Assembly: GCA_002897735.1 (NCBI GenBank)
Contig: BDTW01000013.1
Coordinates: 1 to 51,011 of the forward strand
DNA: 51,011 bases
Origin: a bacterium BMS3Bbin13
GTDB taxonomy: Bacteria; Pseudomonadota; Gammaproteobacteria; 21-64-14
Direction of reading: 5' to 3'
Shown: in pieces, positions 1 through 9,031 of the stretch
Numbering within the stretch: the stretch's first letter is position 1
How the letters are laid out: every line of letters starts with the position of its first letter
The notes under the pieces: model-generated
The model's input: the letters and a program-made list of their open reading frames with translations, nothing else
Databases searched by the model: none
What the model was told of the DNA's origin: nothing
Made by a program: the position numbers and the translations under genes

Positions 1-697
1 CCCAGAGCCGGAATCGATGCATCCCCGCCTGGAGGTGAATCCCCGCATGCCGCGGCGCCCAACTGGAAGTCCGCGGGAAACGAATAAGCGTACGTCCACC
101 GATCGCGAGCGTCCCGCTCATGGCCGTGGAAACCAGTGCCATGTCCCGTCCCCCGCGGGCCGGCTTTGGATAGATATAGAAGACGTAGGTGCCGGAACGC
201 CGTGCATGATATTGCCCCCGCACAAGCAGCGCGACCGAGCGGTACTCGGACGGGTCGCGAAAATGCGAGAATATCCCGCCGCCGTTGACCCCGTAGTGCG
301 ACGGCGTGAACTTCAGGCGCGCCACTTCCTCTACGATGCCCGTTGCTCGCGGGTCGGCGCCCTGTGGAACCTGCAACTCGGTCCGCGACATGAAATAGCG
401 AATCCTCGCGCCTCGCTCCAGGTCGGGCGGGGGCGATGCCGGTCGTGGCGCGCGCGCCGGACCCGCTTTCTCCCCCGGCGCAGGGGCCACCTTCGATCCG
501 GAGCCCGGCACCCCTCCCCCTTGTCTCCCCTTGAGGATATGCAGGATCTCGTGCACCTGGGACTCCAGCCGGTCCAGTCGCCGGTTCACGCTCGTCGTCG
601 CGGCCTCCACGGCGGGGGCCGTCGCGACGGCCGCGACGACGGCGATGATCGCGCCGAGGAGCAGCACTCTCCGGCCCGTGGTTCTATTCGAGTTCAT
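1..697 (-). CDS. Secreted protein of unknown function, 3' end outside the window
   Basis: The ATG at 697-695 lies inside the last codons of the preceding response-regulator gene, a 14-base overlap that implies translational coupling. The reading frame stays open to the window edge, so the C-terminus is missing. The product begins with a signal-peptide-like segment (basic start, then an Ala/Val/Leu run ending near PAVEA), followed by a short predicted coiled coil (residues about 30-50) and a Pro/Ala/Gly-rich linker. The rest is a beta-rich domain with the pattern GQYHARRSGTYVFYIYPK, then a Gly-turn and HLQAGMHRFRL. That layout weakly resembles PA14-type sugar-binding domains, but I am not sure of the family. 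Its place at the end of the kinase/regulator/cytochrome operon suggests an extracytoplasmic job linked to that system. Confidence 0.6.
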   Translation of the reverse strand, partial: MNSNRTTGRRVLLLGAIIAVVAAVATAPAVEAATTSVNRRLDRLESQVHEILHILKGRQGGGVPGSGSKVAPAPGEKAGPARAPRPASPPPDLERGARIRYFMSRTELQVPQGADPRATGIVEEVARLKFTPSHYGVNGGGIFSHFRDPSEYRSVALLVRGQYHARRSGTYVFYIYPKPARGGRDMALVSTAMSGTLAIGGRTLIRFPRTSSWAPRHAGIHLQAGMHRFRLW

Positions 698-2063
698 AAC
701 GCTTGATCTTCCGCCAGAGGGTCGACTTGTCAATGTCCAGGATCTCCGCCGCCAAGCTCCGGTTCCCCTCCGTTTCCCGCAAGGTCTTTATAATAAAATA
801 CGCCTCGATCTCCTCGAGGCTCTTTGGTTCCATGAAATCCAGCGCGCGGACGGAGTGCGCACTCCGATGGGTGATCTCCGGCGGCAGAACACCCCGGTCG
901 TCAATCTGATCGCCGTCACTCAGTATGATCATCCGCTGCACCAGGTTTTCCAGCTCTCGAACATTTCCCGGCCAATCGTATCGCATCAACACGCTGAGGA
1001 TCTCCGTGGAGATGCCTTTGACGTCCTTTCCGATCTTTCGCGCGAGGCGAGTGATGAAATAGTTCGTCAGCAATGGAATGTCTTCGCGCCGCTCACGCAA
1101 CGGCGGAATCGATACCTCGATCACCTTCAGTCGGTAGTACAGGTCCTCACGGAACAGCTCCTTCTCCACCAACGCAGGCAAGACCCGGTTGGTCGCGGCC
1201 AGGACGCGCACGTCCACGCTACGCAGCTTCGTATCGCCGAGTCGGTAGAAGGTCCCGTCCTGCAACACCCGTAGAAGTTTCACCTGCAGGGCCAAAGAGG
1301 CATTATTGACCTCGTCCAGAAACAGCGTTCCGCCGTGGGCCTCTTCGAATAGACCGATCTTGCTTCGGTCTGCGCCCGTGAATGCCCCCTTCTGATGGCC
1401 GAACAACTCGCTCTCGATAATATTCTCCGGGATCGCGCCGCAATTCAGCGCCACGAACGCGGCATCCCGTCGCTTGCTCTGGGCATGGATTTGCCGTGCG
1501 ACCAGCTCTTTTCCGCTCCCGCTCTCCCCCGTAATCAGCACGCTGCAGTCGTACCCGGACGTCGCGTCGACGAACCGCCATACGTGCGCGATCGCGCGGG
1601 AGCGGCCGATCAACTGATTGCCGTCCTCGTAGATTCGATTCGCCTGCCGAAGCTGGATATTCTCCCGGCTCAAGCGGTAATGCTCCAGCGCCTTCTTTAC
1701 CGTATGGAAGAGTTCCGCGTTGTCGAACGGCTTGCGGATATAGTCATACGCCCCGCTCTTCAAGGCTTCGACCGCCGATTCTACGGTCGCGTAACCGGTG
1801 ACCAGGACGACCTGGGTCAGCGCGTTGGAAGCGGTTGCAAAATGCAGAACGTCCACGCCGTCGACGCCCGGCATCTTCAGGTCCGTTACGACGACGGCTA
1901 TATCCGCACTTTCCAGAATGTCCATGGCGACTTGGCCGTCCGCGGCCAGTTCAATCCTTACGTCCAGAGGCTCGAGAATGCCGGCCACCAGCTCTCGCAT
2001 GGTTGGATTGTCTTCAACGACCAAAACGGCGGGGACGCCGTGATCTGTCGGATCGGCCTTCAT
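684..2063 (-). CDS. Sigma-54-dependent NtrC-family response regulator
   Basis: This 459-residue activator has three domains in order: an N-terminal receiver (phospho-acceptor Asp about residue 61 in [10 protein letters not shown]), an AAA+ sigma-54 activation domain with Walker A GESGSGKE and the sigma-54 contact loop GAFTGA, and a C-terminal Fis-type helix-turn-helix ([19 protein letters not shown]). Such proteins hydrolyse ATP to open sigma-54 promoters after phosphorylation by a partner kinase. The partner is evidently the histidine kinase gene ending 34 bases upstream. I prefer the ATG at 2063 because GGAAGG sits about 6 bases ahead; a GTG two codons upstream is the alternative. Two good sigma-54 promoters nearby (5817-5832 and 14154-14169) are natural targets, which is inference. 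Sulfur oxidisers are known to use NtrC-type regulators for sulfur genes (for example TspR). Confidence 0.93.
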   Translation of the reverse strand: MKADPTDHGVPAVLVVEDNPTMRELVAGILEPLDVRIELAADGQVAMDILESADIAVVVTDLKMPGVDGVDVLHFATASNALTQVVLVTGYATVESAVEALKSGAYDYIRKPFDNAELFHTVKKALEHYRLSRENIQLRQANRIYEDGNQLIGRSRAIAHVWRFVDATSGYDCSVLITGESGSGKELVARQIHAQSKRRDAAFVALNCGAIPENIIESELFGHQKGAFTGADRSKIGLFEEAHGGTLFLDEVNNASLALQVKLLRVLQDGTFYRLGDTKLRSVDVRVLAATNRVLPALVEKELFREDLYYRLKVIEVSIPPLRERREDIPLLTNYFITRLARKIGKDVKGISTEILSVLMRYDWPGNVRELENLVQRMIILSDGDQIDDRGVLPPEITHRSAHSVRALDFMEPKSLEEIEAYFIIKTLRETEGNRSLAAEILDIDKSTLWRKIKRYELE

Positions 2064-2097
2064 GCTCACCTTCCGCGGGCGTTCATCGGCCCGCTTT

Positions 2098-3582
2098 TTA
2101 GGACGCGGCGATGATGGTCGGGAGCCTCACAATGAAGCGGGCGCCATCGGTGTAGGTCTCGTCGTAGCGTACTCGGGCACCGCGCTTGGAAAGGATGGCC
2201 TGGCCGATCGAGAGCCCGAGACCGCTGCCCTCTCCAACCTCCTTCGTGGTGAAGAACGGATCGAAGATCCGACCGCGGATCCGTTCCGGAACGCCCGGCC
2301 CGTTGTCCGCCACGATGAGCACCGCCGTGCCCGTCTTGGGCTCCAACCGGGTTTGCACGACAATCTGCGGGTCCGGCACCTCTTTCAACGCATGGAGCGC
2401 ATTCAGCAACAGGTTGACCAAGACGATGTCTATGTGACCGGAGCCGATCGCGGCCACCGGCGCACGCGGGTCGAGTTCCAACAATAGCCGAATATTGCGG
2501 CGTTTCATTCTGCAGTTCAAGAAGGTATCGACGGCCTCCCGGGCGAGCGTATTGAGGTCGCAGGACTCCTCGTCACACTTGTCCTTGCGTGCGTAGCTCA
2601 GCAGCTCGTCGATTATCCGGGAGCAGTGCTTTGTTTCATCGCATATGACGCTCACGAAACGCTCCGCCTTTCCCGGATCGTGCACACCGTCGCGCAGCAG
2701 TTGCGCATAGCCGAGGATGTTGCCCAGCGGGGTGTTCAACTCATGGGCCACCCCGCCCGCGAGCTGGCCCAGCGCAACCAGCTTCTCCCGGCTGTTTACG
2801 CTCTCCTGGAGCCGCTTGTAGTCACTGATGTCCTGCAGGGTCGCAACCGCGTCCAGGTCGGCGTCCTGTTCCGAGAGGAACTCAAGGTTCAGGCTGAAAC
2901 ATCTCGTGACGCCGCCAATCGAAAGATCGATTTCCCGGTTGGAGATCCGCCGTTTGCACAGAAACGCATCGCGCAGAATCTCACGATCGACTTCCCCCAC
3001 CGAGAGGAGGTCGAACAAATTTCGCCCCCGGAGTTCCTCCTGCGACAACCCGAAATATTCCTCGGTCAGTTTGTTGATCGCATTCACGCACAGTTCGTCG
3101 TCGATCCCGAGCAATGCCCCGGGAAGACTCTGGATGATCGCATTCATCCGATTACGCTCGGCGAGGACGCGATTCTGGCATTCTTCCACTTCGGAGAACA
3201 TCGACCCCAGCGTGGAGATCATGCGATTGTAGTCGTTTAGCAGGCGATCGAGGAACGGACTCCCGGGATGAATGTCGGCAATCGGCTCCAGTGCGCCATC
3301 CTGAGCCGTGCGGATCCCCCGCCGGAGGCGGACCAGGGTCTTGCGATAAGAGTAGAGGACGAAAAGGAGAACGCCGGCCGCCGAAAGAGACGCGGCGGCC
3401 AGCCAAGCGATACCCGCTACGGTGCGGGTGGAATCGGAAAAAGGCATCAGGAAGAAGATGCCCCAGAGGGCCGGAACTCCCGCGACAATCGCCGCCGACA
3501 GCCACAAAGCGCGCCGTCCCGAGGCGGCCGGGAATTTCTCCGCCGGCATCGGAGTAACCGGCTCGCCGGGGTTCATACCCAT
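2098..3582 (-). CDS. Membrane sensor histidine kinase with PAS domain
   Basis: This 494-residue kinase has two transmembrane helices near the N-terminus (about residues 23-45 and 54-76) joined by only about ten residues. It therefore has no periplasmic sensor domain and probably senses through the membrane or its PAS domain. A HAMP-like linker, a PAS domain (about 140-260), a HisKA domain with phospho-acceptor His in [13 protein letters not shown], and a HATPase domain with DNGPGVP and GSGLGLSI follow. The ATG at 3582 is chosen because GGAGG lies 6-7 bases upstream; the frame extends further but without a ribosome site. It sits between the porin gene and the NtrC-type regulator gene, its likely phospho-target. 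All catalytic motifs are intact. The signal is unknown; reduced sulfur or redox state fits the context. Confidence 0.92.
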   Translation of the reverse strand: MGMNPGEPVTPMPAEKFPAASGRRALWLSAAIVAGVPALWGIFFLMPFSDSTRTVAGIAWLAAASLSAAGVLLFVLYSYRKTLVRLRRGIRTAQDGALEPIADIHPGSPFLDRLLNDYNRMISTLGSMFSEVEECQNRVLAERNRMNAIIQSLPGALLGIDDELCVNAINKLTEEYFGLSQEELRGRNLFDLLSVGEVDREILRDAFLCKRRISNREIDLSIGGVTRCFSLNLEFLSEQDADLDAVATLQDISDYKRLQESVNSREKLVALGQLAGGVAHELNTPLGNILGYAQLLRDGVHDPGKAERFVSVICDETKHCSRIIDELLSYARKDKCDEESCDLNTLAREAVDTFLNCRMKRRNIRLLLELDPRAPVAAIGSGHIDIVLVNLLLNALHALKEVPDPQIVVQTRLEPKTGTAVLIVADNGPGVPERIRGRIFDPFFTTKEVGEGSGLGLSIGQAILSKRGARVRYDETYTDGARFIVRLPTIIAAS

Positions 3583-3662
3583 TTCGTCCCTCCGCCGGAG
3601 CGAACGCCGCCGCGCATGCGCCGACCTCGCCCGCAAGCCGGAATACGGCCCAGTATATAACA

Positions 3663-4892
3663 TCAGAAGATCATCTGTACCCCGAGCGTAGCCTGATTAT
3701 AATCTTGCAGCGCGGGCGAGGTGGGGGCTTGGTGCGGATAGGTGACGCGGGCGAACGCCGCCGAGATTTTCAGATTCTGCCCATCGATATAGTAATTTAC
3801 GCCTCCGCTGTTCCAGCGGGCATTATACAGTCCGGAACGCGAACCGGTGAGATGGTAGTTCCATTGCTCGTGACGCACGAAAAACTGCAGCCGCCCGATC
3901 CCGACTTTGGACGGCAACATATAGGCCGCCTTCACGTAGTAGCCGGAAAGCTGTGTATTGACGGGAAGCGACGGATCCGGATGCCGGTTGATCGCGTTAC
4001 CGGTATCGTAATGTATATAGGCCGTGGAAAATGTATAGGTTCCCGTGGAGAACGGGTGCTCGTAGAACAAGTCCGCGGTCCACGCCTTGTAGCTCACGGG
4101 ATCCTTTCGAGCCGGATAATCCGCATAGGCCACATCCTTCTGATAGTCGTAGGCGAGGCCGATGGTCAGCACTTTCTTGGTCCCAAGATAAGTCCCCTCA
4201 TAGCCATAGGCGTATTCCGGCTCCAGGAGACTCACATCGAATCGCGCCGTGATCCGCGGCAAGTGCTTGGGCATGACGGCCGAGTTGTTGCGGCCGTTTG
4301 CGACCATGATTCGGTATTGAAACATCGCGTTGTGGAGATTCCCCCACAAGGCGATGCCGTCGTCGCGGGACCCGCCGAAGGGGGTGTACGAGATGACCTC
4401 GGAGCGATCCATGGTCAGTGGACCGAAGCAATCCTCGAGGTTTTCCCGCGTAAAGGTCTGTTTGAATTTCCCGCCGATGAGCCGGATCGCGTCGGAGTAA
4501 TCGAACGTCAGATAGGCATCTCGATAGAAAACGCCCTTGTTCGCCACACCGAACTTACCATCGTTCGGTGCATCGATCTGTGTATAGAAGCCGAGGTAGT
4601 TGTTGAACTGCCCCGAAATATTGAACCGGTTCCGGCGCAGGAAGAACTGGGTCGTACCGCTGTCGTTGGGGACGGAACTGGTCGGCGTCGGGCCGCTATA
4701 GCTGCGGTATTGCGTCCACATCTGAGTCAGGTAGCTCAACGTAACCGACCCCTCTTTCCCGAACGTCAGGGTGGGTCCCGCTACCGCAGTCCCCGCCGAA
4801 CACCCGATGAGCAACGCCGGAACGATGGCTCGCGCGAGGAAACGGCGCCCCCCCGGCACGGAGCCGAGTGCAAATTTGCTGGATTTTTGCAT
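3663..4892 (-). CDS. Outer-membrane porin, OprP/OprO-like (Porin_O_P family)
   Basis: The 409-residue product has a long signal peptide (basic N-region, hydrophobic core, Ala-Val-Ala-Gly cleavage region) and a body of alternating aromatic and polar residues ending in Phe, as outer-membrane barrels do. FLRRNRFNISGQFNNYLGFY near residue 85 and GGKFKQTFTRENLED are typical of phosphate-selective porins O and P, which form anion-selective trimers. Start: ATG at 4892 with AAGGA about 9 bases upstream, inside the end of the triheme cytochrome gene, so the two are co-translated. Placed between a periplasm-facing cytochrome and a two-component system next to sulfur-transfer genes, it may admit an anionic sulfur compound such as thiosulfate or tetrathionate. 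The substrate is inference; the barrel family is fairly clear. Confidence 0.85.
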   Translation of the reverse strand: MQKSSKFALGSVPGGRRFLARAIVPALLIGCSAGTAVAGPTLTFGKEGSVTLSYLTQMWTQYRSYSGPTPTSSVPNDSGTTQFFLRRNRFNISGQFNNYLGFYTQIDAPNDGKFGVANKGVFYRDAYLTFDYSDAIRLIGGKFKQTFTRENLEDCFGPLTMDRSEVISYTPFGGSRDDGIALWGNLHNAMFQYRIMVANGRNNSAVMPKHLPRITARFDVSLLEPEYAYGYEGTYLGTKKVLTIGLAYDYQKDVAYADYPARKDPVSYKAWTADLFYEHPFSTGTYTFSTAYIHYDTGNAINRHPDPSLPVNTQLSGYYVKAAYMLPSKVGIGRLQFFVRHEQWNYHLTGSRSGLYNARWNSGGVNYYIDGQNLKISAAFARVTYPHQAPTSPALQDYNQATLGVQMIF

Positions 4893-4896
4893 GGCA

Positions 4897-5454
4897 CTAG
4901 TCCTTCTTTTCCGCGATCTGCTTATAGCTCGCCAAGTACTTCCCGAGCTTCGCCGGATCGGTGTGGCAGGTTGCACAGGCCTTTGCGGGGTTCGTCAGCG
5001 GATCCGACAGAAGGCCCGAGTGGGCGATGACCTTGTTCATGAGGCGCGGGTTCCCTTGATGACAACCGTTGCAGGAATAGTTGACGGGGATATGCTGAAC
5101 ATGCCAGGGCTTGTTGTCCGGCGCCGCGGCCTGGGTGCCGTTGTGGCACTTGTAACAGGAGGTCGCGCCCAGCCCGCACGCATTCGCGGGGCGGATTCCC
5201 GCCCCGGAAAGCAGGTCCGCGTGGAGAAGAGCGATCGCCTTGCTTCCCCACCCGTGATCGGTGGCGGTCGCGGTCAATTGGGCCGGGGGGCCGGAATGGG
5301 AGATGGCTTGCGCCGCGGGAGCCTCGCCGCCGAGGCGGCCCGCGATCATCAGTCCGATAATCACGGCGACCAGGGAGGTCGCGGTAACGACGACGCTCGC
5401 TACGATCCCCCGCCGTAGGTGGCGAGCCAGGCGTTTCAATGGTTGGATACTCAT
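4897..5454 (-). CDS. Membrane-anchored triheme cytochrome c
   Basis: The 185-residue protein has a basic N-terminus, one transmembrane helix (about residues 17-38) and a periplasmic domain with three CXXCH haem sites: CYKCH (100), CNGCH (128) and CATCH (160). Several extra His residues (67, 78, 118, 121, 145) could be distal ligands. It should carry electrons in the periplasm or along the inner membrane. The ATG at 5454 overlaps the stop of an upstream 109-codon frame as ATGA. GGAGG lies 11 bases ahead, a loose spacing, so an upstream in-frame start at 5538 remains possible. The next gene, a porin, starts only 4 bases after this stop. It belongs to no cytochrome family I can name with confidence. 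Confidence 0.88.
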   Translation of the reverse strand: MSIQPLKRLARHLRRGIVASVVVTATSLVAVIIGLMIAGRLGGEAPAAQAISHSGPPAQLTATATDHGWGSKAIALLHADLLSGAGIRPANACGLGATSCYKCHNGTQAAAPDNKPWHVQHIPVNYSCNGCHQGNPRLMNKVIAHSGLLSDPLTNPAKACATCHTDPAKLGKYLASYKQIAEKKD

Positions 5455-5780
5455 CTCGGCCGCGTCCTCCGTGGTTGGTTTCGGTTCTTCGACGTGGCTG
5501 ACGGGGTGCGGTTCTTCGCCTTCCCCGCATGCAGGCACGCTTCAGCCGCTTCGATCCGCTTTTCGGCAAGTCCGTGGCAGCTCATGCCGGCACTGCCGCT
5601 CCCGCCGAAGCGCATCTGAGGACCCGACTCTCCGCCCGCGCGGGCCGCTCCTGCGATACCCGGGACCCGGCCGGCGGTGCCGGCGTGGGGAAAGGGCGGT
5701 AGCGCCGGACCGGCGAGGCCTGCCGTCGATCCCGCAGCCGGCGTGAGTCCTGCAATCAGTGGCTCGGCCCGTGCGCCCAT
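5451..5780 (-). CDS. Possible small leader gene of the cytochrome-porin operon
   Basis: This 109-codon frame is not recognisable as any family and is rich in Ala, Gly, Pro and Arg, so it could be a chance open frame in GC-rich DNA. Three things argue that it is translated. A sigma-54 promoter ends about 26 bases before its likely transcript start-to-ATG interval. A G-rich ribosome site (GGAGGGGGG) precedes the ATG at 5780. Its stop overlaps the triheme cytochrome start as ATGA. The C-terminal third holds two Cys residues and a very basic tail. If it is not a gene, the stretch is the 5' leader of the operon. Confidence 0.33.
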   Translation of the reverse strand: MGARAEPLIAGLTPAAGSTAGLAGPALPPFPHAGTAGRVPGIAGAARAGGESGPQMRFGGSGSAGMSCHGLAEKRIEAAEACLHAGKAKNRTPSATSKNRNQPRRTRPR

Positions 5781-5816
5781 CGTCCCACCCCCCTCCACTT
5801 CTCGATGGTCATCCTA

Positions 5817-5832
5817 AGCAGGTTGCGTGCCA
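5817..5832 (-). promoter_or_regulatory. Sigma-54 (-24/-12) promoter of the cytochrome-porin-kinase operon
   Basis: On the minus strand the sequence reads TGGCACG, four bases, then CTGCT. This matches the consensus TGGCACG-N4-TTGCW at every key position: the -24 GG and -12 GC have the required spacing. The predicted start is near 5806, and the first ribosome site and ATG (5780) follow at once. The operon it serves encodes its own NtrC-type activator. Confidence 0.8.
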
Positions 5833-5920
5833 TCCGAAAGATGAACGTATAAACAGCAAGATGCAGATCGATATGGCCAATGGAGATATTGCAGAACGGG
5901 GACGCCCGTCGCCCCGGTGC

Positions 5921-7231
5921 TCAATTTGCAACCCGCGCAGCGGGTACGCCGAGAGGGGGTAGGGAGACGGTCGCCATATTGACTACGAAGCGCTCCGCGT
6001 GCCCCTGCGCCACGGCTTGACGAAGCAGCGGCAGTGCGGCCGGTGGCAGACGCCCGCTCTCGGCGAGATAGTGTTCATACATGTGCACGTACCACTCCTC
6101 GGGGGCGACGGCGAGCCGCAGGCGCACGCGCCAGCCGGGACCCCGCGGGGCCGGGAGATCGGCACCGAAGGTCAGTCGGCCTCCCGGCGGGATACGGGTA
6201 TCGGAGAACTGGCGGGTCAGTTCGAGGTTCACCCGACGGCCGATGGTTCGACTCGCCAGTTGGCGGACGACCTTGCCGGCGGGCGTAACAAGATCGAGGC
6301 GGGCCGTAACACGGGGCACCAGATAGGTGGGGAAGTCGTGTCCGGCCCCGGAATTCACGATCTCGGCCTCGACGTGCACCAACCGCGACCCGCGCCGGCT
6401 GACGTGCAAGGAAACAGTAATGGCCTTGCGCACCATCGCGGGATCATGGATACCACGCCACAAGTGACGGCCCGCCGGCATATGGCAGTCCTGGCAGGAG
6501 ATCCCTTCGCGCGCAAAGCGGCTTCGGCGCCACTCCTGATACGTATTTTCAAACGGAACGCCGTCCAGCGCGGGTCCGTCGGCGGGGAACTGGTGGCAAC
6601 TCGCACAAAAACGGCTGTCCCGAAACGCCGCACTGACAGTAAATCCGCCGTGCGGCAGACCCGGCGTATCGCCCGCCGGCTGGCCGGGCGACGGGGGCGG
6701 CCCATAGCGGCGCTGGGCGCGGACGTGACAGACCGCACAAACCAGCCCCTGATGGGCCAGATCGGGGGGTATATAAGAGGGGGGAGCGCCGGCGGGGACA
6801 TTCGGCCAGTGGAACTCCCGGGCGATCAGCGCCTTCTGCTCCGCGAGGGGGGCATGGCAGCGCATGCAGGAGTTCGCGCCACGCTGACCGTACAGGTAAA
6901 ACTGCCACAGCATGCCGGGTCCCATGGCCGTGTGGTGCAGACTCGAGCGCCACTCCCGATACTGCCGGGTATGGCAGCGACCGCAGGCCGACGGCGCCAA
7001 TGACGCAGTGAGCGACGAATAGTCGGCCGGGGGTTTCCCCTCCGGTTGCAGTGGATACACCCAGTAATGCGCAAGGAACGCAGCAACCGGATCGCTCGAG
7101 GCAACGCGCCGAGACTTGGCGCCGGGCGCGTCGTGCAGCGCCACTGTTAGAATCACCGCCCCCAAAATCAGCGACGGAACCCCGGCCCACAGGAGGAATC
7201 GGAGTCGGCGTCGATGTCGTGGTCTGCCCAT
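5921..7231 (-). CDS. Membrane-anchored pentaheme cytochrome c
   Basis: The 436-residue protein has an N-terminal transmembrane helix after an Arg-rich start (about residues 13-35) and five CXXCH haem sites: CGRCH (83), CMRCH (122), CAVCH (165), CASCH (209) and CQDCH (246). Many additional His residues lie between them, for example SLHHTA near 97. The spacing and ordering recall cytochrome c554-like multihaem proteins. The last 160 residues hold no haem site and look like a beta-sandwich domain (VEAEIVNSGAGHDFPT). It presumably works in the periplasm as an electron carrier or a small-molecule reductase or oxidase. The ATG at 7231 gives a normal anchor; no clear ribosome site is visible. It lies upstream of the sigma-54 promoter and so is transcribed separately from the triheme operon. 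Confidence 0.88.
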   Translation of the reverse strand: MGRPRHRRRLRFLLWAGVPSLILGAVILTVALHDAPGAKSRRVASSDPVAAFLAHYWVYPLQPEGKPPADYSSLTASLAPSACGRCHTRQYREWRSSLHHTAMGPGMLWQFYLYGQRGANSCMRCHAPLAEQKALIAREFHWPNVPAGAPPSYIPPDLAHQGLVCAVCHVRAQRRYGPPPSPGQPAGDTPGLPHGGFTVSAAFRDSRFCASCHQFPADGPALDGVPFENTYQEWRRSRFAREGISCQDCHMPAGRHLWRGIHDPAMVRKAITVSLHVSRRGSRLVHVEAEIVNSGAGHDFPTYLVPRVTARLDLVTPAGKVVRQLASRTIGRRVNLELTRQFSDTRIPPGGRLTFGADLPAPRGPGWRVRLRLAVAPEEWYVHMYEHYLAESGRLPPAALPLLRQAVAQGHAERFVVNMATVSLPPLGVPAARVAN

Positions 7232-7256
7232 AAGCGGATGCTCGCACAAACGGCGG

Positions 7257-7361
7257 CTACCGGACCGTTACCGGGCACCGCAGGTTGGAATAGGCGTCGT
7301 GCACGATCTCCGCACGACGAAGCCGGTTCGCCAAGATGTACTCTCGAAGTTCTTTAAGCAT
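7257..7361 (-). CDS. Possible 34-residue small protein before the pentaheme gene
   Basis: A short frame starts with ATG at 7361, with GGAGAG 9 bases upstream, and stops 25 bases before the pentaheme cytochrome start. The product (MLKELREYILANRLRRAEIV and 14 further residues) is charged and helix-prone and has one Cys. It matches nothing I recognise and may be a leader peptide or chance. Confidence 0.25.
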   Translation of the reverse strand: MLKELREYILANRLRRAEIVHDAYSNLRCPVTVR

Positions 7362-7458
7362 AGCCAAGGCTCTCCGAACTCTTCGCAATGCGGAATATTT
7401 CCGGCCGTGGTCGCATTGATCCGGAATGAATAACGGACCGGGTCGGTACGATACTATC

Positions 7459-7491
7459 AAAAAAGGCGGCGAACCGTTTCCGGTCCGCCGC
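7459..7491 (-). terminator. Rho-independent terminator of the lipoprotein rhodanese gene
   Basis: On the minus strand a 10-bp stem (GCGGCGGACC pairing with GGTTCGCCGC, one G-U pair) closes a 6-base loop and is followed by C and six T residues. It lies 43 bases after the rhodanese stop at 7535 and in the right orientation. It is the clearest intrinsic terminator in the window and separates the rhodanese from the pentaheme cytochrome. Confidence 0.88.
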
Positions 7492-7534
7492 GAAGACCAA
7501 ACCCAGAACACCGGCACCTCGGAGGAGAGGGAGG

Positions 7535-9031
7535 TCAACCCGCGTTCGCGCAAGGGTTTGGAGGAGGAGGCAGGGCGCCGCCGCCGCTACTGCTGCCGCC
7601 GCCGACGCCACGCTTGTATTCCTGGTCCGCGCGGACAATGGCGTCCGCCGAAATCGCATACGGATCAGTGATGACACGCGTCGTGACGGCAGCCGCGCTG
7701 TCGGCGGGACGGAAGTAGGAACGATTGGTCAAATCCGTCCGCCACGGCGAGTCGATGGGAAGAAGCGGCAAACCATTTTTCGCAACGATGTTGGACATTG
7801 TATGCCATTCATACATCGCACCGTCGTAGAAACGCGTCGGCTTGTCGAGGATGACACCGGAGACAATGCCGGTAATCATGGCTCGGAACGTGGTTTCGCA
7901 ATAAGTGTACACCGTGTCGCCGGACTGGTAGGCCCTGCCGGGGCCCACCGGCTGCAGCGTTCCATCCGTGAAACCCTTTCCGTTGGCGTCCACCCGGCCA
8001 TCGAGATAGGCCTGCAGCTCACTTTTGGGCTTATAACTATAGCCGGTGGCCGAATCCAGCATGTTGGTGAAGTTCAAATCCAGCGCCCCATTGGGATGGC
8101 CCTGCTGAGAACCGCCGTTCTGAAACTCGGTCATGTAATTTGCCGGAACGCCGCCGCTCTCATCGATGAGCCCGGCGCTGTACTGGCCTATGTTGCGTGC
8201 GTCCCAGATAAACACCCCGTCGTGGAGGTCGTTCACGTCGGTGGGCCTGACGATGTGCATCATATCCTCGAGCGTCGCTTGCAGAGCGGTATTGTCCTCC
8301 GGCAGGTTGCGCACCGAGAACGTTCCATTGTCGGGAAGGCAACTCGTGCTCACGTTCTCATCGCAGCTCGCCGTGCCTCCCATGTAGGAGGGCATGCCGT
8401 AGAAAGCGCCGCCGTCGAGCAGGGCGAGGTGCGTCTTGGGCACGCCCCAGTAGCGCATCATGTACCAGCCCCGCCCCATCCACATATTCGGGAGATAGCC
8501 GCCGGTACCCATGACCCACACCAGCATGTCCTTGGTGGGATCGATGCCATAGTCGTGGAAGAACCGATCCATCGTCGGGCCATCCGGCACCATGGCCTTG
8601 ATCTGAGCCACACCGTCGGAACGGGTCTCGATCAGACGGCTTGTATCCACAACGCTGTAGGTCACCACACCGGTCGCGGGATGGGGCGTTATGTATTCCT
8701 GCCCGGTGGGACCGTTATTGATTTGCAGGATGACCAGGCGACCGGTGATGCCCGCCGGACGATTGGCCGGCCAGTCGTCGATCCAGGACTTCAGGGTCTT
8801 CGCGGTGATCAGGCCGTTGACGTTGTTGTTGTAATCGGCGGCGGACTCCTGGGCGATCGCCGCCGGACTGTCGACCGTGATGACCGTTGCCGCCGTGCCC
8901 GCGGCATTGAGCACCAGATCGTGCGCAGCATTGTCTCGGCACGCGCCGACCAGCATCGTCGACGCGGCGAGCATGCCGATGATCAGCCCACGCATCCACT
9001 GGGTGTCGGACCAGATTCTAGTCGGTTTCAT
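7535..9031 (-). CDS. Extracytoplasmic tandem rhodanese lipoprotein
   Basis: The 498-residue protein begins with a lipoprotein signal (lipobox MLVGAC, Cys 31), so it should be anchored in a membrane facing the periplasm or cell surface. The body is a two-domain rhodanese fold. The first domain (about 80-240) has no Cys in its active loop; the second (about 265-440) has TYCETTFRA with Cys 378 where thiosulfate sulfurtransferases carry the persulfide Cys. The loop departs from the usual CxxGxR. The C-terminus is a Gly/Ser/Pro tail. Start: ATG at 9031 with AGGAG 8 bases upstream. A strong terminator follows, so it is monocistronic. Secreted rhodaneses of this kind are common in acidophilic sulfur oxidisers. 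The likely role is moving sulfane sulfur outside the cytoplasm; the substrate is unproven. Confidence 0.85.
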   Translation of the reverse strand: MKPTRIWSDTQWMRGLIIGMLAASTMLVGACRDNAAHDLVLNAAGTAATVITVDSPAAIAQESAADYNNNVNGLITAKTLKSWIDDWPANRPAGITGRLVILQINNGPTGQEYITPHPATGVVTYSVVDTSRLIETRSDGVAQIKAMVPDGPTMDRFFHDYGIDPTKDMLVWVMGTGGYLPNMWMGRGWYMMRYWGVPKTHLALLDGGAFYGMPSYMGGTASCDENVSTSCLPDNGTFSVRNLPEDNTALQATLEDMMHIVRPTDVNDLHDGVFIWDARNIGQYSAGLIDESGGVPANYMTEFQNGGSQQGHPNGALDLNFTNMLDSATGYSYKPKSELQAYLDGRVDANGKGFTDGTLQPVGPGRAYQSGDTVYTYCETTFRAMITGIVSGVILDKPTRFYDGAMYEWHTMSNIVAKNGLPLLPIDSPWRTDLTNRSYFRPADSAAAVTTRVITDPYAISADAIVRADQEYKRGVGGGSSSGGGALPPPPNPCANAG

